The position numbers and the translations under genes were made by a program. Below, one piece after another: positions 33,320-42,605 of a DNA stretch of 64,000 bases. Position 1 is the stretch's first letter; every line of letters begins with the position of its first letter. This DNA is from Aquimarina sp. AU474 (GTDB taxonomy: Bacteria > Bacteroidota > Bacteroidia > Flavobacteriales > Flavobacteriaceae), in NCBI RefSeq assembly GCF_900312815.1, contig NZ_OMPE01000009.1, positions 248,001 to 312,000 on the forward strand, read 5' to 3'. A model generated the notes under the pieces. That model worked only from the letters and a program-made list of their open reading frames with translations, did no database searches and was not told the origin of the DNA.

Positions 33320-34286
33320 TTCTATTCATTAAAGTAGAACCAAAAAGTCGCAAAAGATCCTTTTTATCTTCAGAAATCGTTAAATTATCTAAAGCAGAAA
33401 ACGCTTTTTTAGTATACTTTTCTATCTCTGTACGTGTTACTTCCTTTGCTCCAGTAGTTTCAAAAAGATGTTTCACCGTACTAATTTTTTCTGATGGATC
33501 CTCTGGGTTTAATGAAAATAGACCTACTAGCTGTTTTTTTTCAGCTTCAGACGCAAACTCTAACGCTTTCAAATACAAAAAGGTTTTTTTATTTTCTATG
33601 ATGTCACCCCCCACTTGTTTGCCAAATGTTGCAGGGTTTCCAAACGCATCAAGGTAATCATCTTGAAGTTGAAAAGCCAAACCTAAAAGCCTTCCATAAT
33701 CATAAATTGATGACTTGCAGCTTTCGGAAGCATCTGCAACTATTGCACCCATTTTTAAAGCCGCACCTACTAAAACAGCGGTTTTATACTCTATCATTTT
33801 AATATACTCAGGAATAGTAACATCATCTCTAGTTTCGAAATCAATGTCATATTGCTGACCTTCACAAACCTCGATAGCAGTTTTTGTAAATAGTTTTGCC
33901 AACTGTCTAAATGTATCTCCCTCATAACTTTCAAACAATTGATAGGCATTAATAAGCATAGCATCTCCCGAAAGAATGCCTGTATTGATATCCCATTTCT
34001 CATGCACTGTTTCTTTTCCTCTTCTTAAAGGTGCATCATCCATAATATCATCATGTATTAGTGAAAAATTATGAAAAACCTCTACAGCAAGAGCAGCATC
34101 AAGAGCTTTATTATAAGAACCACCAAAAATCTCTGAAGCCATTAACACCAATGTAGGCCTTAATCGTTTTCCTCCAAGACTAAGAATATAAGAGATGGGT
34201 TCATATAGGTTTTTAGGTTCTTTAGTTTCAATTTTTTGAGTAAGATATTCTAAGAAATATCCTTGATAATCAGAAATCGTGTGCAC
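33312..34286 (-). CDS. Polyprenyl (isoprenyl) diphosphate synthase
   Basis: This 324-residue protein has GGKRLRP (about 34-40), the first Asp-rich motif DDIMD (about 77-81) and the second DDYLD (about 209-213), all intact, and the KTA and FQ motifs of trans-prenyltransferases. It condenses IPP with allylic diphosphates to make a medium or long chain, probably for menaquinone. Chain length cannot be read with certainty. It uses the IPP that the mevalonate genes at 25956-28195 would help supply. Confidence 0.93.
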   Translation of the reverse strand: MHTISDYQGYFLEYLTQKIETKEPKNLYEPISYILSLGGKRLRPTLVLMASEIFGGSYNKALDAALAVEVFHNFSLIHDDIMDDAPLRRGKETVHEKWDINTGILSGDAMLINAYQLFESYEGDTFRQLAKLFTKTAIEVCEGQQYDIDFETRDDVTIPEYIKMIEYKTAVLVGAALKMGAIVADASESCKSSIYDYGRLLGLAFQLQDDYLDAFGNPATFGKQVGGDIIENKKTFLYLKALEFASEAEKKQLVGLFSLNPEDPSEKISTVKHLFETTGAKEVTRTEIEKYTKKAFSALDNLTISEDKKDLLRLFGSTLMNRSV

Positions 34287-34419
34287 AGTAATTTTTTATG
34301 CTAAAGTAATTCAAACTTTTTAAACTTAAGAAATCTATTTTAACGTTTCATTCTCGAAACCTTTTGTTAACAAAAAACTACCAAAACCATCCCTCAATGT
34401 TAAAAAATTGCAAAACTTA

Positions 34420-34447
34420 GGAAACTTTTATTGTTTTTAAAGTTTCC
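34420..34447. promoter_or_regulatory. Inverted-repeat operator of the TetR-controlled efflux operon
   Basis: GGAAACTTT (34420-34428) and AAAGTTTCC (34439-34447) are a perfect 9-bp inverted repeat with a 10-nt spacer. It covers the -33 TTG of the promoter at 34431-34460, so a bound repressor would block it. TetR-family proteins bind such palindromes next to their own gene. Confidence 0.75.
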
Positions 34448-34460
34448 GTACTTACATTTG
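34431..34460 (+). promoter_or_regulatory. Promoter of the tetR-tolC-RND operon
   Basis: TTG at 34431-34433, 19-nt spacer, TACATTTG at 34453-34460: an exact Bacteroidota promoter. Predicted start near 34467 leaves a short leader to the ATG at 34485. Confidence 0.8.
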
Positions 34461-34484
34461 CACCCTAATTAGGAACTTCTAGTA

Positions 34485-35084
34485 ATGAAAGAGAAAATAG
34501 TAGAAAAAGCTAATGACATGTTTTTGAACTTGGGTTTCAAGAGTGTTACCATGGATGATCTTGCCTCAGAAATGGGAATCTCTAAAAAGACCATTTATAC
34601 TCATTTTCAGAACAAAACTAAACTTGTAGAAGCTACTACTCATCATTTATTTTGCAAAATTAGTAATGGTATTAATGCCATTTTAGAAGAAAATTTTGAT
34701 CCTATAGAGGAGTTGTATGCAATTAAAGCTTTTGTTATGCTTCATTTAAAAAATGAAAAAACAGCACCCTTGCATCAGCTTCAAAAATATTATCCCAAAA
34801 TACATACCGGTTTAAAAGCGAAACAATTCGAGGTCTTTCAAGAATGTGTGGTCGACAACTTAAAGCGAGGTATTGATAAAGGAGTTTTTAGAAAAAACAT
34901 AGATATCGAATTTATATCAAGAATCTATTTTCTAGGGACAAATGGTATTAAGGATAAAAATATGTTTCCTGATCAAAGATTTCCGGTAACCAAGCTTATG
35001 GATGATTACTTAGAGTACCATATTTTGGGTATTACCACAGAAAAAGGACGTACAATTTTAAACAACCTAATAAAAGAACATTAA
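34485..35084 (+). CDS. TetR-family transcriptional regulator
   Basis: This 199-residue protein has an N-terminal helix-turn-helix (about 10-55) of TetR type: FKSVTMDDLASEMGISKKTIYTHFQNKTKLV. The C-terminal ligand domain is helical with no obvious ligand signature. It is first gene of a four-gene efflux operon, 2 nt before the tolC-like gene, and a perfect inverted repeat lies over its own promoter, so autorepression is likely. Binding of a toxic compound would release the operon (inference from family). Confidence 0.92.
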   Translation: MKEKIVEKANDMFLNLGFKSVTMDDLASEMGISKKTIYTHFQNKTKLVEATTHHLFCKISNGINAILEENFDPIEELYAIKAFVMLHLKNEKTAPLHQLQKYYPKIHTGLKAKQFEVFQECVVDNLKRGIDKGVFRKNIDIEFISRIYFLGTNGIKDKNMFPDQRFPVTKLMDDYLEYHILGITTEKGRTILNNLIKEH

Positions 35085-35086
35085 AT

Positions 35087-36448
35087 ATGAAAAACAACCT
35101 TTGGTTATTTTGCCTTGGTTGGCTGTGTATAACCACAATACAGGCTCAACAATCACCAACTGATTCTATTTACTCATTTACTTTGAACGAAGCTATTGAG
35201 TTTGCATTAGAAAATAGTTACCAATCGATTAATGCAAGACGTGATGTTGCAAAAGCTCTTAAGAGGAAATGGGAAACCACTGCAGATGGGTTACCACAAA
35301 TAAGCGGCGTAATTGATTATCAAAACCAATTAAAACAACCCGTTACATTAATTCCTGGTGAAGTTGCCGGTGGAAATCCAGGCACATTTGTCCCTGTAGT
35401 TTTTGGAACCAAACAACAGGCATCAGCCACAGCCACTCTAAATCAACTTATCTTCGATGGATCATATTTAGTAGGACTTGAAGCCGCAAAAAGTTTTCTA
35501 CAGTTTAATAACGATTCTGAAGAGAAAGTTTTATTAGAAGTTAAAAAAGGAGTGATCAATGCGTACGGAAGTGTACTCGTTGCTCAAGAAAGTGTGAAAA
35601 TTCTTCAGAACAACGCAAGTACTCTTGAAAAAAACTACCAAGAAACTAAAACGATTTTTGAAAACGGACTTGCCGAGGAGGAAGATGCAGAACAATTGCA
35701 AATCACATTACTACAAATCAAAAATCAATTAAGTAATGCAGAACGTTTAGAAGAAATAGCCTTGCAGATGTTTAATCTAGCTATCGGTGTTGATGTTAAT
35801 TCTAACACCACTCTTTCTGATGATTTGGATAGTTTAACGATGAAAAACATGGATCAATCTGTAACTACTACTCCCTTTATTATGGAAAACAATGTAGATT
35901 ACAGATTAGCTTTTCTTCTTACCGAACAAAGAAGATTGGAACTTAAACTTGAAAAAAGTCGTGCACTTCCTCGTTTATCTGCATTTGTAAATTATGGTAC
36001 TTCGGCATTTGATAATGATTTTGTGTTTTTTGATAGCGACACTAGATGGTTTCAATCATCAGTTCTCGGCGTAAGTCTTAATATTCCGATTTTTAGCTCT
36101 TTAAAAAGAAGTGCAAGATCTCAACAAGCCAAAATAGCTTTTGAGCAATCAAATACGGATTTTATAAGAGCACAACAAGAGATTCAACTCCAGTACAACT
36201 CTGCCATTAGTGATTATAAACTTTCTATCGAAAATTTTGACACTTCTAAACAAAATTTAGCATTAGCAGAGCGTATAGAAAAAAAGAATCAAATCAAATA
36301 TTCTGAAGGATTGGCTACAAGTTTTGATCTAAGACAAGCCCAATTACAATTATATAGTTCACAGAGTGAAGTACTGCAAACCATGCTTGATATTATTAAT
36401 AAAAAAGCAGCATTAGAAACGATTTTAAATACACCTAAAAATAAGTAA
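35087..36448 (+). CDS. TolC-family outer-membrane efflux protein
   Basis: This 453-residue protein has a signal peptide (about 1-21, cleaved near IQAQ) and the two-repeat TolC (OEP) architecture of long alpha helices with short beta strands, starting YSFTLNEAIEFALENSYQ. The C-terminal repeat contains the LAERIEKKNQIKYSEGLATSFDL pattern. It forms the outer-membrane tunnel for the RND pump encoded downstream. Length is normal. Confidence 0.93.
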   Translation: MKNNLWLFCLGWLCITTIQAQQSPTDSIYSFTLNEAIEFALENSYQSINARRDVAKALKRKWETTADGLPQISGVIDYQNQLKQPVTLIPGEVAGGNPGTFVPVVFGTKQQASATATLNQLIFDGSYLVGLEAAKSFLQFNNDSEEKVLLEVKKGVINAYGSVLVAQESVKILQNNASTLEKNYQETKTIFENGLAEEEDAEQLQITLLQIKNQLSNAERLEEIALQMFNLAIGVDVNSNTTLSDDLDSLTMKNMDQSVTTTPFIMENNVDYRLAFLLTEQRRLELKLEKSRALPRLSAFVNYGTSAFDNDFVFFDSDTRWFQSSVLGVSLNIPIFSSLKRSARSQQAKIAFEQSNTDFIRAQQEIQLQYNSAISDYKLSIENFDTSKQNLALAERIEKKNQIKYSEGLATSFDLRQAQLQLYSSQSEVLQTMLDIINKKAALETILNTPKNK

Positions 36449-36455
36449 CCATATT

Positions 36456-37622
36456 ATGAAAAAGATACTTACCATATTATCCATATCACTTCTTATCATT
36501 TCATGTGGACAAAGCGACTCAAAGTCTATCGATAAAATTATAGAGGATGGTAATCTTCAAGCGTTACGAGCTAAAAGAACCGAAATTGTAACACAACAGC
36601 AAGAGGTTGCCGATCAATTAAAACAATTAGATGAGGCAATTGCAGATTTAGATACTATAAAAAAATTACCACTGGTAACTACCATAATGGCTAAAGACAC
36701 ATTATTTAATCACTATTTGGAGTTACAAGGAAATGTAGAAACTAAACAAAATATTGTGCTTTATCCAGAAATGGGAGGAGTGCTAACTAGGGTGTATGTA
36801 AAAGAAGGACAAAAAGTAGTTAAAGGACAATTACTAGCCAGAATTGATGATGGAGGATTGAGCCAGCAGTTATCTCAGGTAGAGGTCCAAACAGAATTGG
36901 CCAAAACCACTTTTGACCGCCAAAAGAGACTTTGGGAACAAAAGATAGGTTCAGAAATACAATATTTACAGGCCAAAACGACTTTTGAAGCACAACAAAA
37001 TGCTGTTAATCAAATTAAACGTCAATTGGCAAAAACAACTATTAACGCTCCTTTTTCGGGTGTTATTGACGATGTGATTACCGAGCAAGGAAGTGTGGTT
37101 TCTCCTGGGCAAAATGCCGTTATTCGTATTGTTAATCTTAACAATATGTATATCGAAACAGAAGTGCCAGAGCGTTACATACCTAATGTTACCGTGGGGA
37201 AAAATGTACAAGTCTTTTTTCCTGTGTTAGGAAAAACTATCAATACTAAAATTCGTCAAGTAGGAAATTACATTAACCCAAACAACCGATCTTTTATGGT
37301 TGAAGTAGGTATTCCTTCTAATGAAGGAACTGTAAAACCAAACCTTACAGCCAAAGTAAAGATTAATGATTACACGAATGAAAAAGCAATACTGATCCCA
37401 CAGAGTATTCTTTCTGAAAATTCTGAGGGTGATCAATATACTTATGTTACTTCCGGAAAAGATGCTCAAAATATAGCCGAAGCTAAGAGAGTAATTGTAA
37501 AAACCGGAAAAACTCAAGGTGATTTTATCGAGATCTTAAACGGAATCAATGCTGGTGATGCTATTATTAGCGAAGGAGCTAGAAGCGTAAAAGATGGTCA
37601 AAAAGTGAAAATTTTAAACTAA
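36456..37622 (+). CDS. RND efflux periplasmic adaptor (membrane fusion protein)
   Basis: This 388-residue lipoprotein has its lipobox at SLLIISCGQ and an N-terminal coiled-coil segment (about 28-70) rich in Gln/Glu. The lipoyl/barrel-sandwich half-motifs (YPEMGGVLTRVYVKEGQKV and INAPFSGVIDDV) flank an alpha-hairpin, followed by beta-barrel and membrane-proximal domains. It joins the inner-membrane pump to TolC. It lies 8 nt after tolC and 9 nt before the pump gene. Confidence 0.93.
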   Translation: MKKILTILSISLLIISCGQSDSKSIDKIIEDGNLQALRAKRTEIVTQQQEVADQLKQLDEAIADLDTIKKLPLVTTIMAKDTLFNHYLELQGNVETKQNIVLYPEMGGVLTRVYVKEGQKVVKGQLLARIDDGGLSQQLSQVEVQTELAKTTFDRQKRLWEQKIGSEIQYLQAKTTFEAQQNAVNQIKRQLAKTTINAPFSGVIDDVITEQGSVVSPGQNAVIRIVNLNNMYIETEVPERYIPNVTVGKNVQVFFPVLGKTINTKIRQVGNYINPNNRSFMVEVGIPSNEGTVKPNLTAKVKINDYTNEKAILIPQSILSENSEGDQYTYVTSGKDAQNIAEAKRVIVKTGKTQGDFIEILNGINAGDAIISEGARSVKDGQKVKILN

Positions 37623-37631
37623 AATCCCATT

Positions 37632-40600
37632 ATGGAAATCAATAAGAAAAAAGTAGATAAGGAATTTAGATTATCCTCTTGGGCGATAGATAACCCTACG
37701 ACCATCTATGTTATGATAGGTATCTTTTTGGTGTTAGGTTTATCGGCATATTTTTCTATGCCAAGAGAGAACTTCCCTGAGATCAATGAGACTAAAATAT
37801 ATATAAGTGTTCCCTATCCTGGTAATACTTCAGAAGATATTGAGAGGTTAATTGTAGACCCTTTAGAAGATAAACTAAAAAACGTAAGTAATGTCGTAGA
37901 GATTTTATCCACCTCACAAGAGGATTATGCTATTCTTACTGTAGAATTTGATGAAGAACTTAGCGTACCAGAAGCCAAACAAAAGGTAAAGGACGAAGTA
38001 GATTCTGAAAAAGCAAATGAAGATTGGCCAACTTTTAATGGAGCAAAAGTAGAACCCAATGTTTTTGACTTAAGCATTTCTGAAGAAACCCCCATTATGA
38101 ATATCAATATCACAGGGGATTATCCAGTAGAGAAATTAAAAGAATATGCAGAGTATCTCGAGGATGAGATTGGGGATTTACCCGAAATCAAAAAAGCAGA
38201 TATTCGTGGAGCACAGGAGAAAGAAGTTGAAGTAGCTGTAGACATTTATAAAATGATGGCAGCCAAAGTAAGTTTTGATGATGTAATCAACACTATCCGA
38301 AACGGAAACATGACCATGTCTGCCGGAAACATGATTAGCAGTGGACAACGTCGTACGATAAGGATTCTTGGAGAAATCGACCGCCCATCACAACTAGATG
38401 ATTTTGTAGTAAAATCTCAAGATGGTGCTGTATACTTAAGAGATATTGCCAAAGTCACTTTTAAAGAAGAAGACAAAACTACCTATGCCAGAGAATACGG
38501 AGAGAGTGTAGTAATGTTAGATGTAAAGAAACGCTCTGGAAAAAACATGATTGAAGCGGTAGAAAAAATTAATGTTATTCTTGATGAAGCCAAAGAAGAT
38601 GTGTTTCCTAAAGATTTAAAAATTAGTGTAGCCAATGATCAATCTGCCAAGACCGAAAATCAAGTAAGTGATCTCGTAAATAATATCATTTTTGGTATCA
38701 TATTAGTAGTAGGTGTATTGATGTTTTTCTTAGGGTTTAGAAATGCTCTATTTGTGGGGTTCGCGATCCCAATGTCTATGTTCATGTCATTTATGATTTT
38801 ATCTCTTTTGGGATATACCATGAATACGATGATTCTATTCGCCTTGATTATGGGACTAGGAATGTTGGTTGATAATGGTATCGTAGTTGTAGAAAACGTA
38901 TATCGCCTTATGGAAGAAGAAGGGATGTCACGTATAGAAGCAGCCAAAAAAGGAATTGGAGAAATTGCTTTCCCGATAATTATATCAACCGCAACCACTG
39001 TAGCGGCATTTATACCTCTAGGAATGTGGCCTGGTGTTATGGGGCAGTTCATGATTTATTTCCCTATTACCCTCTCTGTAGTATTAGGTTCATCCTTATT
39101 CGTGGCAATCTTTATAAACTCTATGTTGGTATCCCAATTTATGGAAGTTGGCGAAAAGGTCTTATCGCGTAAACAGCTTATTAGATTAAGTATCATTTTA
39201 GGTGGACTGGGAATTTTCATTTTACTGGTAGGTGGGCAAGTACGGGCATTAGGAAGTCTAATGATTGCAACAGCAGCAATGTTTTGGTTGTATCGTTATG
39301 TACTAAAAGGAGCTGCTAATTTTTTCCAGAGAAGAATTTTAGCTTGGCTAGAAAACAGGTATCAACGTTTCTTAACTTTTGCTCTTAAAGGCTGGAAACT
39401 ATATGCTTTTACTATTGGAACCTTTCTATTATTGTTTATTGTTTTTGGAATGTTTGGAGCCTCAATTGGTAGTCAAAGAACCAAAGTAGAATTTTTCCCA
39501 GATAATAAACCCAATCAAATTGTAGTCTATATAGAATACCCTCAAGGAACAGATATAGACAAGACAAATGCTATCACCAAAGAAATTGAACAAAGAGTAT
39601 ATGCGGTAGTAAGTGATAAAGAATATGTTGAAGGTGAAAATTATAATTTCTTAGTAGAGTCTGCAGTTTCGCAAGTTGGTGAAGGTGCTGGTAATCCTCA
39701 AACTGATGGAGGAAGTAATGCTGAAATGCCACACCGAGCTAAGATTACTGCTACCATGCGTGAGTATAAATATCGAAAAGGAAAAGATTCTGAATTACTA
39801 CGTCAAAAGGTACAAGAAGATCTTAAAGGTATTTATCCAGGTATCGCAATCTCTGTAGAAAAAGATGCTGTTGGACCACCAGCAGGATACCCCATTAATA
39901 TAGAAATAGAAGGACCTGATTATGATGATTTGATTAATATCGCCGAGCAAATGCGAAACTTTATTAATGAGAAAAACATCCCAGGTATTGAAGAATTAAA
40001 AATTGATGTAAATAAGGGTAAACCAGCTATGCAAGTGGTTGTAGATCGCCAAAAAGCAGGGGAACTTGGTGTTGCAGCTGGTCAGGTAGGTAATCAGTTA
40101 CGTCGCTCAATTTTTGGAGAAAAAGCCGGAGTGTACAAAAAAGATGGTGAAGATTATGATATCTATGTACGTTTTAATGAAGACAACAGATATAATACCA
40201 GTGCTCTTTTTAATCAAAACATCACTTTTAGAGATCAAGCCAGTGGGCAACTAAGAGAGATTCCGGTTTCAACAGTAGCATCACAAAAAAACACTTCCTC
40301 TTTTAGTGCAATTAAACATAGAGACGCCAATCGAGTAGTAACTGTATATTCTGGTTTACAACCTGGATTTACAGATGCGGGAGCAATTGTTTCTCAAATA
40401 CAAACCGAAATGGCAAGTTTTCAAAAACTACCACGAGGTGTAAAAATTGATTATACAGGTCAAATTGAAGAACAAGGAAAACAAATGGCTTTCTTAATGG
40501 GTGCTTTTTTCACTGGATTAGGACTTATTATGTTAATTCTCGTTTTTCAGTTCAGCTCTATTTCTAAACCAACTATCATCATGATCGCTATCTTTTTGAG

Positions 40601-41132
40601 TTTTATAGGAGTATTTGGTGGTATTCTAGTTACTGGATCTTCTTTTGTTATTATGATGACTATGATGGGGATTATTTCACTAGCTGGTATTGTAGTAAAC
40701 AATGGTGTGGTTCTTCTGGATTATACACAATTACTTATTGATCGTAAAAAAGCAGAGCTTAATATGCCCGAAAATAAGTTACTACCAAATGAAGAAGTAA
40801 TGCAAATAATCATTAAAGGAGGGAAAGCTCGTTTAAGGCCTGTATTATTAACTGCAATTACAACAGTATTAGGATTAATACCTTTGGCAATTGGTTTTAA
40901 CTTAGATTTCTTCTCTTTATTTAATACCGGTGATCCTAAAATATATTTGGGTGGAGATAATGTAATTTTCTGGGGACCATTAGCATGGACCGTAATTTAC
41001 GGATTAATTATAGCTACGTTCCTAACACTTATTATTGTACCCTGCTTATTTTTTATAGTAAGTAAGTTTAAAGTGTGGTTAAAAAGAAAAAGAAACGCAA
41101 AGGCAGAAGTTGCTGTTCCAGCTACAGCCTAA
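37632..41132 (+). CDS. RND-family inner-membrane efflux pump
   Basis: This 1166-residue pump has twelve membrane segments and two large periplasmic loops. The first-helix motif (NPTTIYVMIGIFLVLGLSAY) and SMPRENFPEI are typical. The helix-4 motif reads GMLVDNGIVVVEN, so the second Asp of the usual DD pair is Asn. Helix 10 reads LAGIVVNNGVVLLDY, without the Lys seen in AcrB. A central insert of about 50 residues with an extra hydrophobic stretch (about 512-555) makes it longer than the ~1030 of AcrB. It probably exports lipophilic toxins or metabolites. Confidence 0.93.
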   Translation: MEINKKKVDKEFRLSSWAIDNPTTIYVMIGIFLVLGLSAYFSMPRENFPEINETKIYISVPYPGNTSEDIERLIVDPLEDKLKNVSNVVEILSTSQEDYAILTVEFDEELSVPEAKQKVKDEVDSEKANEDWPTFNGAKVEPNVFDLSISEETPIMNINITGDYPVEKLKEYAEYLEDEIGDLPEIKKADIRGAQEKEVEVAVDIYKMMAAKVSFDDVINTIRNGNMTMSAGNMISSGQRRTIRILGEIDRPSQLDDFVVKSQDGAVYLRDIAKVTFKEEDKTTYAREYGESVVMLDVKKRSGKNMIEAVEKINVILDEAKEDVFPKDLKISVANDQSAKTENQVSDLVNNIIFGIILVVGVLMFFLGFRNALFVGFAIPMSMFMSFMILSLLGYTMNTMILFALIMGLGMLVDNGIVVVENVYRLMEEEGMSRIEAAKKGIGEIAFPIIISTATTVAAFIPLGMWPGVMGQFMIYFPITLSVVLGSSLFVAIFINSMLVSQFMEVGEKVLSRKQLIRLSIILGGLGIFILLVGGQVRALGSLMIATAAMFWLYRYVLKGAANFFQRRILAWLENRYQRFLTFALKGWKLYAFTIGTFLLLFIVFGMFGASIGSQRTKVEFFPDNKPNQIVVYIEYPQGTDIDKTNAITKEIEQRVYAVVSDKEYVEGENYNFLVESAVSQVGEGAGNPQTDGGSNAEMPHRAKITATMREYKYRKGKDSELLRQKVQEDLKGIYPGIAISVEKDAVGPPAGYPINIEIEGPDYDDLINIAEQMRNFINEKNIPGIEELKIDVNKGKPAMQVVVDRQKAGELGVAAGQVGNQLRRSIFGEKAGVYKKDGEDYDIYVRFNEDNRYNTSALFNQNITFRDQASGQLREIPVSTVASQKNTSSFSAIKHRDANRVVTVYSGLQPGFTDAGAIVSQIQTEMASFQKLPRGVKIDYTGQIEEQGKQMAFLMGAFFTGLGLIMLILVFQFSSISKPTIIMIAIFLSFIGVFGGILVTGSSFVIMMTMMGIISLAGIVVNNGVVLLDYTQLLIDRKKAELNMPENKLLPNEEVMQIIIKGGKARLRPVLLTAITTVLGLIPLAIGFNLDFFSLFNTGDPKIYLGGDNVIFWGPLAWTVIYGLIIATFLTLIIVPCLFFIVSKFKVWLKRKRNAKAEVAVPATA

Positions 41133-41160
41133 GTGTAATACTATGTAAAATTGATAAAGA

Positions 41161-41186
41161 AAATGCCACACTCACGTGTGGCATTT
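41161..41186 (+). terminator. Terminator of the RND operon
   Basis: AAATGCCACAC (41161-41171) pairs with GTGTGGCATTT (41176-41186) across a TCAC loop, followed by T-rich sequence. Confidence 0.85.
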
Positions 41187-41208
41187 TTAATTACTGTTAG
41201 TACCAAAA

Positions 41209-41231
41209 AAACGCCGCAAATTGCGGCGTTT
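41209..41231 (-). terminator. Terminator of the susC/susD-like unit
   Basis: AAACGCCGCAA and TTGCGGCGTTT form a GC-rich stem. On the minus strand it ends in a T-run, placed just after the SusD-like stop at 41255. Confidence 0.85.
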
Positions 41232-41254
41232 CTATAATTTAAATACTTCTAGTA

Positions 41255-42586
41255 TTACCTATTCTCATTTGCCGGAGTAGGAAATTGCTCAAAAGTAGCG
41301 TCTCCTGCTCTATCCAATGGTTCTAGATCACTTAATCTATTAAATCTTCTTAGATCAATCCATCTATGACCACCTTCAGCATACAAAGAGTATCTTCTCT
41401 GATTTAAAATTTCAGTAACTAATTCTGCTGGAGTAGTTCCTCCTGTATAAGCAGGTAAACCTGCAGCAGTTCTAATCACATCAATTGCAGCTACAGCCGC
41501 TGGTGGGTCAGTAATATGATTAGCTTCAGCAGAAAGTAAGATCAATTCTTCATTTCTCATAATTCCAACAGGAGCTATGTTACTGGTATAAATAAATACA
41601 TCATGAGTACCTGTTAAACCATCCGAAGTCAATGAAGCATCTCTTAAAGTAGCTTTACCCAATCTTGTATCTCCTGCTTCTGCATCGGTTATAAATGATG
41701 GATGTGCTATTCTTGCATTTGCAACGGTAGAATTCTGCGCAAAAAACAAAGGATTAGCAATATCAGCACCTGTAAGAGAAAATGTAAAATACGCTCCCGT
41801 TGCAAGGCTTCCTCCCATATCCATAAAAGAGTTTCCTAACAATGTAATAACAGATGCATAATTACCTCTATATGCTTCAACCCTTGCTGCTAAACCATTA
41901 GTAAATGTCGCAAAATCCGCAGGAGTAATATCCTCTGCAGCATCAGCTTTTAAACCATCAAAACCTGCAGGTACAGTAAAAGGAAAAGCAGTACCTCCAT
42001 TAGATAAATCTGTTGTTGCCGCAGTTAACATATCAAAAATAGCTGTTAATCCTTCATCAAAACTAACAAAAGGACCTAGGTTATCTGGATCATTAACATC
42101 TAAACGTATTCCATTTTGAAATTGCTGATTCAACACCATCAATAACTCATGTGCTTTGATCGTATTTGCAAAACCTCTGGTTGCCGCTTTCTCTGCTTCC
42201 GAAAAATCAGCTGACGAGTTTTCTAGCCCTGCTAAAATCAAGTTAATATCCTTAACTGTAGCATATCGAGCTGCAAAAGGACCTGTTGTATAAAACGTGT
42301 TATTATCTAATGTTCCTGTCAATAAATCTGCAGTCCATCTTGGGTCAGAACTCTGAAATCTCCAGTATTCACGACCAGCAACTGCATTTGCATCTATTTG
42401 AGTTCCTAATCTCCCTCTCATATCTGCAAGTGCTCCGGCCATTGTTTGTATTAATTCTGCTCTAGACAAATCTTCCGACGCCGAATCGGTAGTAGGTCCG
42501 TTTAAGTTTGTTGCATCTTCAATTTCGCAAGAAATTACTGCCAACGAAAACAAACCTAATATTAAAATATTCTTTAGTATCTTCAT
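41255..42586 (-). CDS. SusD/RagB-like nutrient-binding lipoprotein
   Basis: This 443-residue protein has lipobox LFSLAVISCEIED, then a SusD-type all-helical TPR-like fold. Near the C-terminus it has the family signature region (RRYSLYAEGGHRWIDLRRFNR). At 443 residues it is shorter than many SusD proteins (about 500-600), which fits small or non-polysaccharide ligands. It lies 19 nt after the SusC gene and would cap that channel at the cell surface. No glycoside hydrolase, sulfatase or sigma/anti-sigma pair is adjacent, so the substrate is unknown. Confidence 0.9.
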   Translation of the reverse strand: MKILKNILILGLFSLAVISCEIEDATNLNGPTTDSASEDLSRAELIQTMAGALADMRGRLGTQIDANAVAGREYWRFQSSDPRWTADLLTGTLDNNTFYTTGPFAARYATVKDINLILAGLENSSADFSEAEKAATRGFANTIKAHELLMVLNQQFQNGIRLDVNDPDNLGPFVSFDEGLTAIFDMLTAATTDLSNGGTAFPFTVPAGFDGLKADAAEDITPADFATFTNGLAARVEAYRGNYASVITLLGNSFMDMGGSLATGAYFTFSLTGADIANPLFFAQNSTVANARIAHPSFITDAEAGDTRLGKATLRDASLTSDGLTGTHDVFIYTSNIAPVGIMRNEELILLSAEANHITDPPAAVAAIDVIRTAAGLPAYTGGTTPAELVTEILNQRRYSLYAEGGHRWIDLRRFNRLSDLEPLDRAGDATFEQFPTPANENR

Positions 42587-42605
42587 TTTCTTATAATTTT
42601 TTTAT

